Shown one piece after another: positions 23,901-33,700 of a stretch of 64,000 bases of DNA. Made by a program: the position numbers and the translations under genes. How positions within the stretch are numbered: the stretch's first letter is position 1; each line of letters begins with the position of its first letter. The DNA is taken from the NCBI GenBank assembly GCA_934636655.1, contig CAKUAS010000005.1, positions 1 through 64,000 of the forward strand, given 5' to 3'. The notes under the pieces were generated by a model that ran no database searches, was not told the DNA's origin, and worked only from the letters and a program-made list of their open reading frames with translations. The DNA is from an uncultured Oscillospiraceae bacterium (GTDB lineage Bacteria; Bacillota; Clostridia; Oscillospirales; Oscillospiraceae).

Positions 23901-24559
23901 TAATCGATTTTAAAGCGCATGTCATGCCGGGCATGGACAAAACCTGCAAAAACAGGATCGACACCATTCGCCGCCTTATGGCGGCGAAGGACGCCGGCGT
24001 TGACGTAATCGTCGCCGCACCCGTTTACGATCCCGACGAGTGCAGCGTCGAGGAATTTCTCGATCGCCGCCGCCAGTCCGAGGATATCCTCGGCAGCCTC
24101 ATGAACGATGAGCTGCCCGAGGTAATGCCGGCCGCGGTGACCAAATTCAGCGAAAGGCTTCTGACCGAAGAGGACCTGCCGGAGCTCTGCTTCGGCGACA
24201 ACTGCTTCCTGCTGAACATGAGGGACGTTGAGTGGGACGACACGACCGAGGCCGTACTCAGACGGCTCTCGGGAAAGCTCGGCATGAACGTTATCCTCAC
24301 CGACGCCGGTGAGGCGGTGCTCAAAAACAGCGAAAAGCTCCAGCAGCTCGGCGTTCACGTCATGCTCGATCTCGACGAGATCCACCACAAAAAGCAGATC
24401 CGTGCCTACCTCCCGCTCATCGGCAGCGGCCTCATCTGCGCCATCGGCAGCGACTGGGCCTCCGAAGCGCCCTACCGCTTCCTGCGCAAGACCATAAGGC
24501 GAATGGACGAGGCATTTGACACCGTCATGGCCGCCTCCGCGCATCTGATCGGCAAATAA
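23897..24559 (+). CDS. Degenerate CpsB/YwqE-like PHP-domain protein
   Basis: 220 aa. The opening DFKAHVMPGMDK and the layout (DTIRRLMAAKDAGVDVIVAAPVYDPDE, then GSGLICAIGSDWASEAPYRF) follow the CpsB/YwqE tyrosine phosphatase family (usually DxHSHILPGxDDG and ASDAH). Here the first metal-binding His is Lys and the final SDAH is SDWA, so catalytic metals are unlikely to bind fully. The start overlaps the previous stop (ATGA). It probably has a non-catalytic or altered role in the YhgE operon. Confidence 0.6.
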   Translation: MIIDFKAHVMPGMDKTCKNRIDTIRRLMAAKDAGVDVIVAAPVYDPDECSVEEFLDRRRQSEDILGSLMNDELPEVMPAAVTKFSERLLTEEDLPELCFGDNCFLLNMRDVEWDDTTEAVLRRLSGKLGMNVILTDAGEAVLKNSEKLQQLGVHVMLDLDEIHHKKQIRAYLPLIGSGLICAIGSDWASEAPYRFLRKTIRRMDEAFDTVMAASAHLIGK

Positions 24560-24585
24560 GCCGAAAACCCCCGGAAATAGAGAAG

Positions 24586-24628
24586 AAAGATTAGCACCGA
24601 CGGAAATTTTCCGTCGGTGCTAATCTTT
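24586..24628. terminator. Long perfect hairpin, bidirectional terminator
   Basis: AAAGATTAGCACCGACGGAAA and its reverse complement are separated by one base. A/T tracts lie at both feet. It ends the YhgE operon and lies directly upstream of the MATE promoter. Confidence 0.75.
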
Positions 24629-24632
24629 GCCC

Positions 24633-24663
24633 TTGACTCTATAATAGTTGTAGAGTTTAATAT
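24633..24663 (+). promoter_or_regulatory. MerR-type promoter of the MATE gene
   Basis: TTGACT (24633-24638) and TAATAT (24658-24663) are separated by 19 bases, the stretched spacing that MerR-family activators correct. The spacer holds the dyad ACTCTA...TAGAGT. A MerR-family gene lies immediately downstream of the MATE gene. Confidence 0.75.
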
Positions 24664-24691
24664 ATCTGTCTGTAAGCTAAGAGGTGATATC

Positions 24692-26035
24692 ATGGAACGA
24701 AATCTCACAAGGGGCAGCGTATTTAAAAACATAGTAATCTTTTCGCTGCCGTATTTTTTGTCATATTTTCTGCAAACACTGTACGGCCTGGCTGATCTGT
24801 TCATAATCGGCCAGTACGAGGGCGTCGCGTCGACAACGGCGGTCTCTATCGGCAGCCAAGTCATGCATATGCTCACGGTCATGATCGTCGGCCTTGCCAT
24901 GGGCACGACGGTGTCCATTGGCCGCGCGGTCGGAGCGGGCGATAAAAAGCGCGTCTCGGCCTGCGTGGGCAACACGGCCACGCTGTTTATGCTTGTGTCG
25001 GTCGTTTTGACGGTTGTTCTCGTGCTGCTCGTGCGCCCGATCGTATCGGTCATGTCAACGCCGGAGGAGGCCGTCGGCGGAACGGTGAGCTATCTTATTA
25101 TCTGCTTTATCGGCATCCCGCTCATCACGGCCTACAACATTATAAGCAGCATTTTCCGCGGCATGGGCGACAGTAAGAGCCCAATGTATTTCATTGCCGT
25201 GGCCTGCGCCGCGAACATCGCACTGGACTATCTTTTCATGGGTGCAATGCATCTCGGCCCGGCCGGCGCCGCACTCGGCACGACGATAGCGCAGGCGATA
25301 AGCGTAGTTGTTGCGCTCATCGCCATACGCAGGCATAAGAGCATCGCGCTTACGAAGGAAGACCTGCGTCCGCAGCGCGGCGTCATGGGCCAGATACTCT
25401 CCATCGGCGTACCCGTTGCGCTTCAGGACGGACTTATCCAGATCGCGTTTATAATCATAACCGTCATCGCAAACCGCCGCGGGCTCACGGATGCCGCCGC
25501 CGTCGGCATAGTCGAAAAGGTCATAAGCTTCCTGTTCCTTGTGCCATCGTCGATGCTCTCGACGGTGTCGGCCCTCGGCGCGCAGAATCTCGGCGCGGGA
25601 AAGCCCGAGCGCGCAAAGAAAACGCTCTGGTATGCCATTGCGATCGCTGCCGGCTTCGGCGTGTTCATAAGCATCCTCATCCAGTTTATCGCCGAACCCG
25701 TTGTCGGCCTGTTCACGCCCGATGAAAACGTCATAGTTTCCGGCGGACAGTACCTGCGCGGCTACATCCTCGACTGCGCCTTTGCCGGAGTTCACTTCTG
25801 CTTCAGCGGCTACTTCTGCGCCTGCGGTATGTCGATAATTTCGTTTATCCACAACATAACGGGCGTTGCGCTCGTTCGCGTTCCGGGTGCGTATTTCATG
25901 TCGAAAATGTTCCCGGCGACACTGTTCCCCATGGGACTTGCGACGGCGGCGGGCTCGCTTTTGCAGGTCATTATCTGCGTCATTGCCTACAGGATAATAG
26001 GCCGCAGGGAAAGTGCGGGGCAGAAGCTTGGATAA
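24692..26035 (+). CDS. MATE family efflux transporter
   Basis: 447 aa, twelve predicted helices. The N-terminus (LPYFLSYFLQTLYGLADLFIIGQY) and FRGMGDSKSPM are typical of Na+/H+-driven MATE exporters. The ATG 24692 follows AGAGGTG by 5 bases; an upstream in-frame ATG lies before the promoter and was rejected. It forms an operon with the MerR gene whose frame overlaps its end, so the regulator likely senses a pump substrate. Confidence 0.9.
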   Translation: MERNLTRGSVFKNIVIFSLPYFLSYFLQTLYGLADLFIIGQYEGVASTTAVSIGSQVMHMLTVMIVGLAMGTTVSIGRAVGAGDKKRVSACVGNTATLFMLVSVVLTVVLVLLVRPIVSVMSTPEEAVGGTVSYLIICFIGIPLITAYNIISSIFRGMGDSKSPMYFIAVACAANIALDYLFMGAMHLGPAGAALGTTIAQAISVVVALIAIRRHKSIALTKEDLRPQRGVMGQILSIGVPVALQDGLIQIAFIIITVIANRRGLTDAAAVGIVEKVISFLFLVPSSMLSTVSALGAQNLGAGKPERAKKTLWYAIAIAAGFGVFISILIQFIAEPVVGLFTPDENVIVSGGQYLRGYILDCAFAGVHFCFSGYFCACGMSIISFIHNITGVALVRVPGAYFMSKMFPATLFPMGLATAAGSLLQVIICVIAYRIIGRRESAGQKLG

Positions 26036-26846
26036 GGAAAACCTGTTTTCCATCGGCGAGGTCGCGCGCATGTTCGATCTGAGCGTCGGCACGCTGCGCC
26101 ACTATGAAACGCTCGGTCTCGTGCAGCCGGAGTATGTCGATCCCGACACGGGCTACCGCTATTACAGCGTGCGGCAGTTTGAGCCCCTGAACACCGTGCG
26201 ATACCTGCGCATGCTGGACATGCCGCTGCCGTCCATAGGCGATTTTCTCAAAAACCGCGATATCGGCAATATTGAGCAGAAGCTTCTGCGTCAAAAGGCC
26301 GAGATCGAAAAAAAGAGGCGTGAACTTGAGATCATCGAGCGCAAGATCGACAATCGCCTGAGCATGCTCGCGGACGCAAAAAGTGTGCCGCTGGATGTTA
26401 TAGAAGAGAAAACTCTGCCGCCCTGCCGCCTCGTTTGGGTCGAAAAGCCGCTGGAGCTTGACGATGCGCTCAATATGGAGCTGCCCATACGCAGGCTCGA
26501 CGGCAGCCGCCGCGACACCGCCGTGTTCCTCGGCAAGGTCGGCGTCGGAATATCGAAAGAAAATCTGCTCGAGGGAAAATACGATAAATACGACTGTATT
26601 TTCCTCATCCTTGACGAGGACGAGGCGGGCGACGGAGTGCGAGAAAAGCCCGAGACGAAGTGCGTAACTCTCCGCTATTGCGGCAGCCACCGCGAGGCCG
26701 CCGCGCAGTACCGCAAGCTCGCAGGCTACATGCGCTCGCACGGCCTTCACCCCTCGGACTTTTCGCGCGAGGTCACGATGATAGATTACGGCATCACCTC
26801 AGACCCCGAGCAGTTCGTAACGCAGATAAGCATCCCCGTAAATTGA
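26028..26846 (+). CDS. MerR family transcriptional regulator with GyrI-like domain
   Basis: 272 aa from TTG 26028 (GTG 26013 also possible). N-terminal winged helix FSIGEVARMFDLSVGTLRHYETLGLVQPEYVDPDTGYRYY is the BmrR-like signature (written in part: GYRYYSVRQF). A dimerisation coiled coil spans about residues 75-115. The C-terminal 150 residues resemble the GyrI-like/BmrR drug-binding domain. It overlaps the MATE gene end, and the 19-bp-spacer promoter at 24633 is its obvious target. Confidence 0.88.
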   Translation: MDKENLFSIGEVARMFDLSVGTLRHYETLGLVQPEYVDPDTGYRYYSVRQFEPLNTVRYLRMLDMPLPSIGDFLKNRDIGNIEQKLLRQKAEIEKKRRELEIIERKIDNRLSMLADAKSVPLDVIEEKTLPPCRLVWVEKPLELDDALNMELPIRRLDGSRRDTAVFLGKVGVGISKENLLEGKYDKYDCIFLILDEDEAGDGVREKPETKCVTLRYCGSHREAAAQYRKLAGYMRSHGLHPSDFSREVTMIDYGITSDPEQFVTQISIPVN

Positions 26847-26858
26847 AATGAACATAGA

Positions 26859-26887
26859 AAAAGACCGCGTCGAAAGACGCGGTCTTA
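26859..26887. terminator. Bidirectional terminator between merR-like and rpmE
   Basis: AAGACCGCGTC / GACGCGGTCTT with loop GAAA. On the minus strand it is followed by TTTTT, which suits rpmE; the + strand tail is weaker. Confidence 0.8.
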
Positions 26888-26903
26888 AACTTGTAATCTT
26901 AAA

Positions 26904-27104
26904 TTACTTAATGCCGTACTTCTTGTTGAACTTATCAACACGGCCGCTGGTGTCGACCAGCTTCTGCTTGCCGGTGTAGAAGGGGTGGCACTTCGAGCAA
27001 ATTTCGACGCTGATGCCGGGGCGGGTCGAGCCGGTCTCGATGGTAGCGCCGCAAGCGCACTTTATAACGGTGGGCTGATAGTTAGGATGGATTCCTGCCT
27101 TCAT
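26904..27104 (-). CDS. rpmE: 50S ribosomal protein L31
   Basis: 66 aa, full length. [10 protein letters not shown] start, [12 protein letters not shown], and the C-x2-C pair [15 protein letters not shown] show the zinc-binding (C+) type of L31. GAGGAGA precedes the ATG. It is monocistronic with a downstream terminator. Confidence 0.97.
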   Translation of the reverse strand: MKAGIHPNYQPTVIKCACGATIETGSTRPGISVEICSKCHPFYTGKQKLVDTSGRVDKFNKKYGIK

Positions 27105-27241
27105 TGTTCATATCTCCTCGTCATAGGCTATCTTGAGCATGCAAAACGCATGGTTACAAGACGCAGAGATAATTGTAGCACAGGGATTCGCCATTTGCAA
27201 TAGTTTTTTATCGGCGCTCCGGCACTTTTTGAATACATCGA

Positions 27242-30200
27242 TCACATTCTTGCTGCAGGAAGCTCTACGGTCTCTCCGGAATAGAGGAAATACAGCACAC
27301 ACTCGCGCACGGGCTTGCCGGTCATGCGCTGTGCGGCATAGGCGTAAGCCTCGAGCTGCTTTTCGTAGCCTTTTGCGCGTTCAATGAGCTCGCTGCCGCG
27401 CACGCGGTCGGTTTTATAGTCGATGATCGTGATCTCGCCGTTTTCCTCGATCATGCAGTCGATAACGCCCTGCAAAAGCACGCTCTCGCCCTCGCCGCCG
27501 GGGAAGAATTTCTCCGCCGGACACAGGAGCGAGAATTTAAACTCGCGCCGGAGTCTGTCGGCATTCATTATGCGCTGGCCGATCCTTGATGCAAAAAGCC
27601 GCCGGATGCAGCCGGTGTCAACGGCCTCGGCCTGCTGCGCTGTCAGGAACTTTTCCCGAGTCATCCGCGTAAGCTCCCCGCGTATCTCCTCCTCTGAGCC
27701 CGTTTTGGAGTAGTCAATGTGCTGCAAAAGTGCGTGCGCTGCCGAGCCGCGCTGAGTAGGTGTGAGCGTGTACGCATCCCCGAGACGCGGTGTGCGAAAG
27801 CGCGAACGAGCCGTGGGCGCAAGGCTTGCAGCCTCCTCGTCAGATTCGTCGAGAAGGTGCTTGAGCTCCGTTGCTGTGACCTTTGAGGGCAGGCGCGTCG
27901 CCGCCTCATGCGGATACGAAAACGCAAGGTTTCGCCGCAGCTTTTCGACAATTTCCGCGTCCGACGGCGCTTTTTCGAGCTCCGGCTCTTCCGCCTGCGC
28001 CGCAGCGGCATCGGCCGCGCTTATGAATGAGAGCTTGAATTTATCATCTTCGGCGCAGAGCTGCGCATAGATCATCCAGTCGGCCATGCTCTGTGCGCCC
28101 AACAGCACTTCGGGCGACATCGGGTGCGTGCATTGCAGCATCATGCTTTGAAGCTTTTTCTCCGGCTCTTTCATCGCCGCCGTTACGATGAGCCGCTCGC
28201 GCGCGCGGGTGAGCGCGACATATAAAAGACGCATCTCCTCCGACAGCATCTCGCGCTTTAAGCGCTGCTTTATCGCGTTTCGCGCAAGGCCGGGGTATTC
28301 GAGTCTGCGCTCAAGGTCGTATACCTTCGCGCCGAGGCCGAGCTCCGGGTGGATGAGCACCGTTTGCTTCAGGTCCGCGTCGTTAAAGCGGCGCGAGGCA
28401 TCGCACAGAAACACGACCGGGAACTCGAGCCCCTTGGACTTGTGGATCGTCATGATCTTCACCGCGCCCTCGGAGGACGCGGCTCCCATATCGCCGCCGC
28501 GCTCTGCAAGGCGCCGCAGCCACTGGCAGAAGCGGTGCAGTCCGCGGAAGCCGCCGGAGGCAAAGCGCTTTGACAATTCGAGCATCATGCGCAGATTTGC
28601 AAGCCTCTGCGGAGCGTCCTGCATCGCCGCGCACAGAGCCGGGAGGTCAAGCTCGTTATAGATAAACATGAGAAGCTCATCGACCGGAGTGTCCGGCGCG
28701 CGCGAGCGCAGCTTCCCGAGCGTTTCGAGAAACGCCGCACACTTTTCATTTGTCTCGGCGGCTTTTTTCAGCGCCGTGTAGAAATCGCCCTCGCGGTCGG
28801 CAAGGCGCATCTCCGTCAGCTCGTCGGCCGTGAAGCCGAAGGCGCTCGAGCGCAAAACGGCAATGAGAGCAACGTCCTGATGCGGATTGTCGATGATCGC
28901 GAGCAGGCTCATGAGCGAGGCGATCTCCGTCGAAGCAAAGAAGCTTCCGCCCTGACCGGCGGCGACGGGGATGCCGCGCACAATGAGCTCGCGGCGGTAG
29001 ACTTCGCCCACGGAGTTTGCCGAGCGCATTAAAAGCGCAATATCGCCGTAGCCGAGCGCGCGGCCGGACACCGTCATGCCCGAGAGCATGAGCTCGCGGA
29101 TCTTATCGGCAACGACGGCGGCCTCCTTTTCGGTCTTATCGCGCAGATCGTCCTCGTCGCCCTTTACGTCAATAAGGATGAGCTCGGGAGCACACCCTGA
29201 GTCGTCATACATGCCGCCGCAGCGCAAAAGCGCGTTCTCGTCGTAGTCTATCTCGCCGAGCTTTTTCGACATGCAGGCGGTGAAAACGCTGTTTATACCG
29301 TCAATGACCTCCTGCCGCGAGCGGAAGTTTTCCTGAAGCATGATCTTTATGGGCGCTGTTTTGTCCGCGTCGGTCAAAAACGAGTATTTTTCGTATTTAT
29401 CGGTGAATATCAGCGGGTCAGCCAGTCGAAAGCGGTAGATCGACTGCTTCACGTCGCCGACCATGAACAGATTTTCGCCGTTTTTCGACAGGGCGCGGAA
29501 AATATCGTCCTGCACGCGGTTTACGTCCTGATATTCGTCGACCATGATCTCGCAGAAGCGCTGCGATGTTTCGCGCGCAAGCTCGGTGGGGCTGCCGTCC
29601 TCATTGGTCAGCAGCTGCGCCGTCAGATGCTCGAGATCGGCGAAATCGACCTCGGCCTTGCGGCGCTTTTCGGCGGCATAGGCTCTGTCAAAGCGCAGAG
29701 TGAGCTCGATGAGCGCGCGCATAGCCGGAGCTGTACGGTGCATATCGCTAAGCAGCTTTTCGCTGCTTGCCGAGAGCAGCTTTTCGTATTTTGCGCAGTT
29801 TTTTTTGCACAGTTCGCGCACGGCTTTCGTATATTCCTTGAGCTCCGGGTCGGGCGGATTCGTGATCGTGCCGAGCCTCGGATAGCTTATGGGCAGCGCT
29901 TCGCGCGCCCTGTCCCAGCCAAGATCGCAGGCGCGGGCAAAGTCACGCAGGGAAAGCGCCGTCTCCGCAAAGCTCGGGCCGTATTTTGCCGCGACTGCCT
30001 CGTCCTCTGCGGCACGGCGGCAAACATCATCCATCCGCTGCGCCCAATAGAGCGCATCGTCGCGAACATTTCTCAGTATTTCCGAGCCCCAGACCGTGCG
30101 TCCGGCGTCGGTCTCCGCGGGCTCGAGAGTCTCGAGCTGCTGCCGCAGCCAAAGCTCGGGACGGGCGTGGCTCTGCGTTTTGCGGTGCAGCGCGAGCACC

Positions 30201-30718
30201 GTTTCGGCAAGCTTGTTATCATCGCGCCGGCCCATGCCGACAGTGTCCGTCAGGAGCTTAAAGCCCTCGTCGGGAGCTTCGTAGCAATCATCGAGCACAC
30301 GCTGGATGACGCGCTGCTTTATCGCCTCGGCCCGATCCTCTTCAATGACACGGAACTCCGGAGAAAGCTGTGCCGCGTGGCAGTTTTCGCGCAGGAAGCT
30401 CTGGCAGAACGAGTCGATCGTGCCGATCTGCGCCTTGGAGCATAGCGCGCTCTGCCGACGCAGGCGGCGGTTATCCGGATCTGCGGCCAGACGCTCGGAG
30501 ATCTCGTCGAGTATGCGGCTTTTGAGTTCTGCGGCTGCGGCCTTGGTGAAGGTGATGACAAGGAAGCTGTCGATATCCGCGTCGTTTTCGATGCGGCGCA
30601 GAAGCCTCTCGGTCAAAACGCGCGTCTTGCCGCTTCCGGCCGCTGCCGAGACAAGAACGGCCCGTCCCGATTCCTCTATTGCGGCCTTCTGCGCGCTTGT
30701 CGGCTCAAACTTCGCCAT
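27242..30718 (-). CDS. addA: ATP-dependent helicase/nuclease subunit A
   Basis: 1158 aa. UvrD-like helicase with Walker A SAAAGSGKT (24-32), motif II VDEYQDVN and later SF1 motifs (IMTIHKSKGLEFPVVF, LYVALTRARERL). The C-terminal RecB-like nuclease domain carries GVIDCMIEENGEITIIDYKTD, with the catalytic Asp and Lys. With AddB it resects double-strand breaks for RecA loading in Firmicutes. It overlaps addB by 14 bases, and is translated from a GAGGGAGGCGAG site inside addB's end. Confidence 0.96.
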   Translation of the reverse strand: MAKFEPTSAQKAAIEESGRAVLVSAAAGSGKTRVLTERLLRRIENDADIDSFLVITFTKAAAAELKSRILDEISERLAADPDNRRLRRQSALCSKAQIGTIDSFCQSFLRENCHAAQLSPEFRVIEEDRAEAIKQRVIQRVLDDCYEAPDEGFKLLTDTVGMGRRDDNKLAETVLALHRKTQSHARPELWLRQQLETLEPAETDAGRTVWGSEILRNVRDDALYWAQRMDDVCRRAAEDEAVAAKYGPSFAETALSLRDFARACDLGWDRAREALPISYPRLGTITNPPDPELKEYTKAVRELCKKNCAKYEKLLSASSEKLLSDMHRTAPAMRALIELTLRFDRAYAAEKRRKAEVDFADLEHLTAQLLTNEDGSPTELARETSQRFCEIMVDEYQDVNRVQDDIFRALSKNGENLFMVGDVKQSIYRFRLADPLIFTDKYEKYSFLTDADKTAPIKIMLQENFRSRQEVIDGINSVFTACMSKKLGEIDYDENALLRCGGMYDDSGCAPELILIDVKGDEDDLRDKTEKEAAVVADKIRELMLSGMTVSGRALGYGDIALLMRSANSVGEVYRRELIVRGIPVAAGQGGSFFASTEIASLMSLLAIIDNPHQDVALIAVLRSSAFGFTADELTEMRLADREGDFYTALKKAAETNEKCAAFLETLGKLRSRAPDTPVDELLMFIYNELDLPALCAAMQDAPQRLANLRMMLELSKRFASGGFRGLHRFCQWLRRLAERGGDMGAASSEGAVKIMTIHKSKGLEFPVVFLCDASRRFNDADLKQTVLIHPELGLGAKVYDLERRLEYPGLARNAIKQRLKREMLSEEMRLLYVALTRARERLIVTAAMKEPEKKLQSMMLQCTHPMSPEVLLGAQSMADWMIYAQLCAEDDKFKLSFISAADAAAAQAEEPELEKAPSDAEIVEKLRRNLAFSYPHEAATRLPSKVTATELKHLLDESDEEAASLAPTARSRFRTPRLGDAYTLTPTQRGSAAHALLQHIDYSKTGSEEEIRGELTRMTREKFLTAQQAEAVDTGCIRRLFASRIGQRIMNADRLRREFKFSLLCPAEKFFPGGEGESVLLQGVIDCMIEENGEITIIDYKTDRVRGSELIERAKGYEKQLEAYAYAAQRMTGKPVRECVLYFLYSGETVELPAARM

Positions 30719-33700
30719 CGATCTCGCCTCCCTCCAACACGTTCCACACCTTTGTTGCCTTCAGGTGGGGTGTTATTCTCATGCTCTCGCCGTTTTCGCC
30801 GTCGCGGAAGCGGCAGGCATCGAAATAATCGCAGTTTATGCACGCCGTCTCCTGCTGGCCGGCGTAGTACGGGTCTGCCGCGATGCTGCCGCCGCGCAGC
30901 TCCGATGCCATCTCGCACAGTGTCTTGTCGATGTGCTTTGCCAGCACCCCGAGCTGCTCCGCCGAGACGAGCGCGTCGCCGTCGGCACCCGTTTTTTTGA
31001 ATGCAACGGGGATGTACTTCGGCTTATCCGAATGTTCCATCGCGGCGATGACCACGGGATCATTAAGTATAAGTCCGCTGCGGCGCAGACCCGCGCCGCG
31101 CTTTTTCTCAAGCTCCTCGTCTGTTATGTCGAAGTCTTCGGATATGACCTTGTCGCGCGCCGGAACGTAAAGAACTCCGGCGGGAACGATCTCTTTCCCG
31201 TATAGTGCCCGCCCGTTTTCGCCCAGCGAGAACAGGTAAAGCAGCATTTGCAGATTCATGCCGTACAGCACGTCCGACAGGTCGAAGGACTTTTTTCCGG
31301 TCTTGTAGTCGATGACGCGCAGGTAGAGCTTGCCCTCATGCAGCCAGCCGTCGACACGGTCGGCGATACCGGTCAAAACGAGCTTATCTTCGCCCTCGCC
31401 GAGCTCCAGAGGCGGCAGCTCCGGCGTGTGCGCAAAGTCGAGCTCGAATGACAGCGGCTCAAAATCGCTGCGGCGCAGCTCGTCCGCAAGGTCCAGAACT
31501 ATCTGCCGCACGCTGCTTATAAGGCGGCGGAAAAGGTACTCAAAGCGTTTGTTTTTATCGCGGAAATCGTTAAGCTCACGCGTTATGTATTCGGAAACAT
31601 ATTTGTCGCAAAGATGCACCACCGTTTCGTCGCTGACGGCCTTGTAGCCGCCCATGGAGCTTACCTCGCGCGTGACATGCTCTAAGATGCGGTGCATGAA
31701 CGTACCCATCTCGGGCGCGGTGAAGCCCGCCGGTTCACGCGGCTTTGCCTTTAGTGCGTACTGCATGAAGTAAGCAAAGCGGCAGGATGCAAATTTGTCG
31801 ATCCTCGACGCGGAAAGCCGCAGCTTGTCGCCGTAAAGCGCGCGCACCGATTCGCGCGAGAGCTTGCCGCGGCTGAGACGGGCCGCATTTTCAAGCTCGC
31901 GCAGCTTCTCGGGTTCGTTTTCGGCGAAGTATTCCGCCGCGCTTGCGGCCGCAGTACCGCCGCCGTGCAGCGACTGTGCGGCAAGCTCCAATGCCGGGGC
32001 CCGGGCAGAGAGGCGCGCAGTGTCAATATCAAAAGATTTTGCACCAATATCGAACATTGCTCCGGCTCTGTTCACAACAAAGGCCGGTCGCTGCTGAGCC
32101 CCGCTCGAATCGGAAAGAGCATAGCAGAAAGTAAGGCTCTCCGACGGCAGAGTAAGGCAGTTGTACACCGTCGAGAATGCGCGCCACAGCTCGCTTTCGC
32201 CCGCACCGCCGAGGTCGATGTCCATTTCGAGAAGCCGTTTTCGCTCGTCGGAGGAGAACACACCGGTGTCCGTGTCCGTGCCCGGGATGCGCGCGTCCGT
32301 TGCGCCGAGGACGATGAGGTGCTTTATGTTGCGCCGCCTCATGCGGTCCATTTCACCGGCCGTGACGCAGTCGAGAGAGACGGGGATAGTGCCGATATCA
32401 TAGCGCGAGAGCATCAGCACGAAGAGCCTGCCGAAGTATTCCGCGTCGGCCTGCGTGTCGCCGAGAATGGCCGAGCATTGCTCGAGCGCAGTGACCGTTA
32501 TGTCCCAGAGCTGAGCACACTCCTGAGCCTCGGCGGCGCGGCCGTCAGCTTCAAGCTCATCGGCCCGAACCTGCAATTTTTCAGCAAGCCGGAGCTCCTC
32601 GAAAAGCCCTGCCAAAGCCAGCGCCTGCTCCGCTGCGGTCGAAGCCGCGGAAGCACGCTGCGCGAAGTGCAGCAGGGGAGTGCGCGCCGTTTCGCGCAGA
32701 AGATCTATATGCTCAAGGCGCTTCGCTGCGCTCTCGTCAAGTTCTTTGCCGTAGCCGTCCGGATGCAGACGCCAGGGCTCGTTTTTCGTCCATGCCGAGC
32801 CGTGCAGCTGCCATGTGAAAACGTAGTTTTCAAGCTCGTCGCACTCGTCGGTGTCAAGGCCGCCGAAGCCCGTGCGCAGATACTCGAACACGTCGTCGGC
32901 TTCCCAGCCGCCGAGAATGATCTCATACGCCGCCGAGATAAGCGCGGGCAGGGGTTTTGAGAGCATGTCGGCCTTGCGTGCGGTGTATATCGGCGCGCCG
33001 TAGCGCGAAAATGCCGATTCAAGCAGCAGGCGGTAATCGTCAAAGCCCTTGGCGCACACGGCGATATCCCGCCAGCGGCAGCCGAGCTCACGCACGAGGC
33101 GCAGAGCCTCGGATGCGGCAAATTCGCACTCGGTGTTCATGTCGGGCGCGGTCATTATCTCAATGCAGCCGTCTGCGTCGCTCGCCTCGACGGCGCGGTA
33201 GCTGAACATGTTCTCGGCAAAGTCGGACAGGGGCCTGCGTTTCGTGCTCTCGCCTGTCCAGCGCGTTTTTTTCACTTCGATGCCGTTGTCTCCGGCAAAG
33301 CGCACAAGCGCCGCGGCCGTTATCCTGCCGAGGGCGAACACCTCGCTGCCGCCGCCGAGCTCGTCGCAGCTCAAACACACGGTGAGCTCCGCGCCGGAGA
33401 GCATCAGCGCTTCAAGAACGCGCCGTTCCTGTGCGGTGAAATCGGTGAAGCCGTCGACGAAAATGCGTGTATCTGCGCCGATAGACGAGCGCTCTATCTG
33501 CTGTGCCAGCACGCTCAGCCTGTCGGCGGGATCGGCCCTGCCGTTTGCGACGACACCGTCATAGGCCTCTAAGATGAGCCCGAGGTCGTGAAGCTTGTCG
33601 CCCAGCGCGCCATCGCAGGTATCGGCTGCCGAGAGAAGCTGCTCGCTCGTAATACAGGCGCTCTTAAACTCGTCGACTGCGCCCAGAAGCATAGTCTGAA

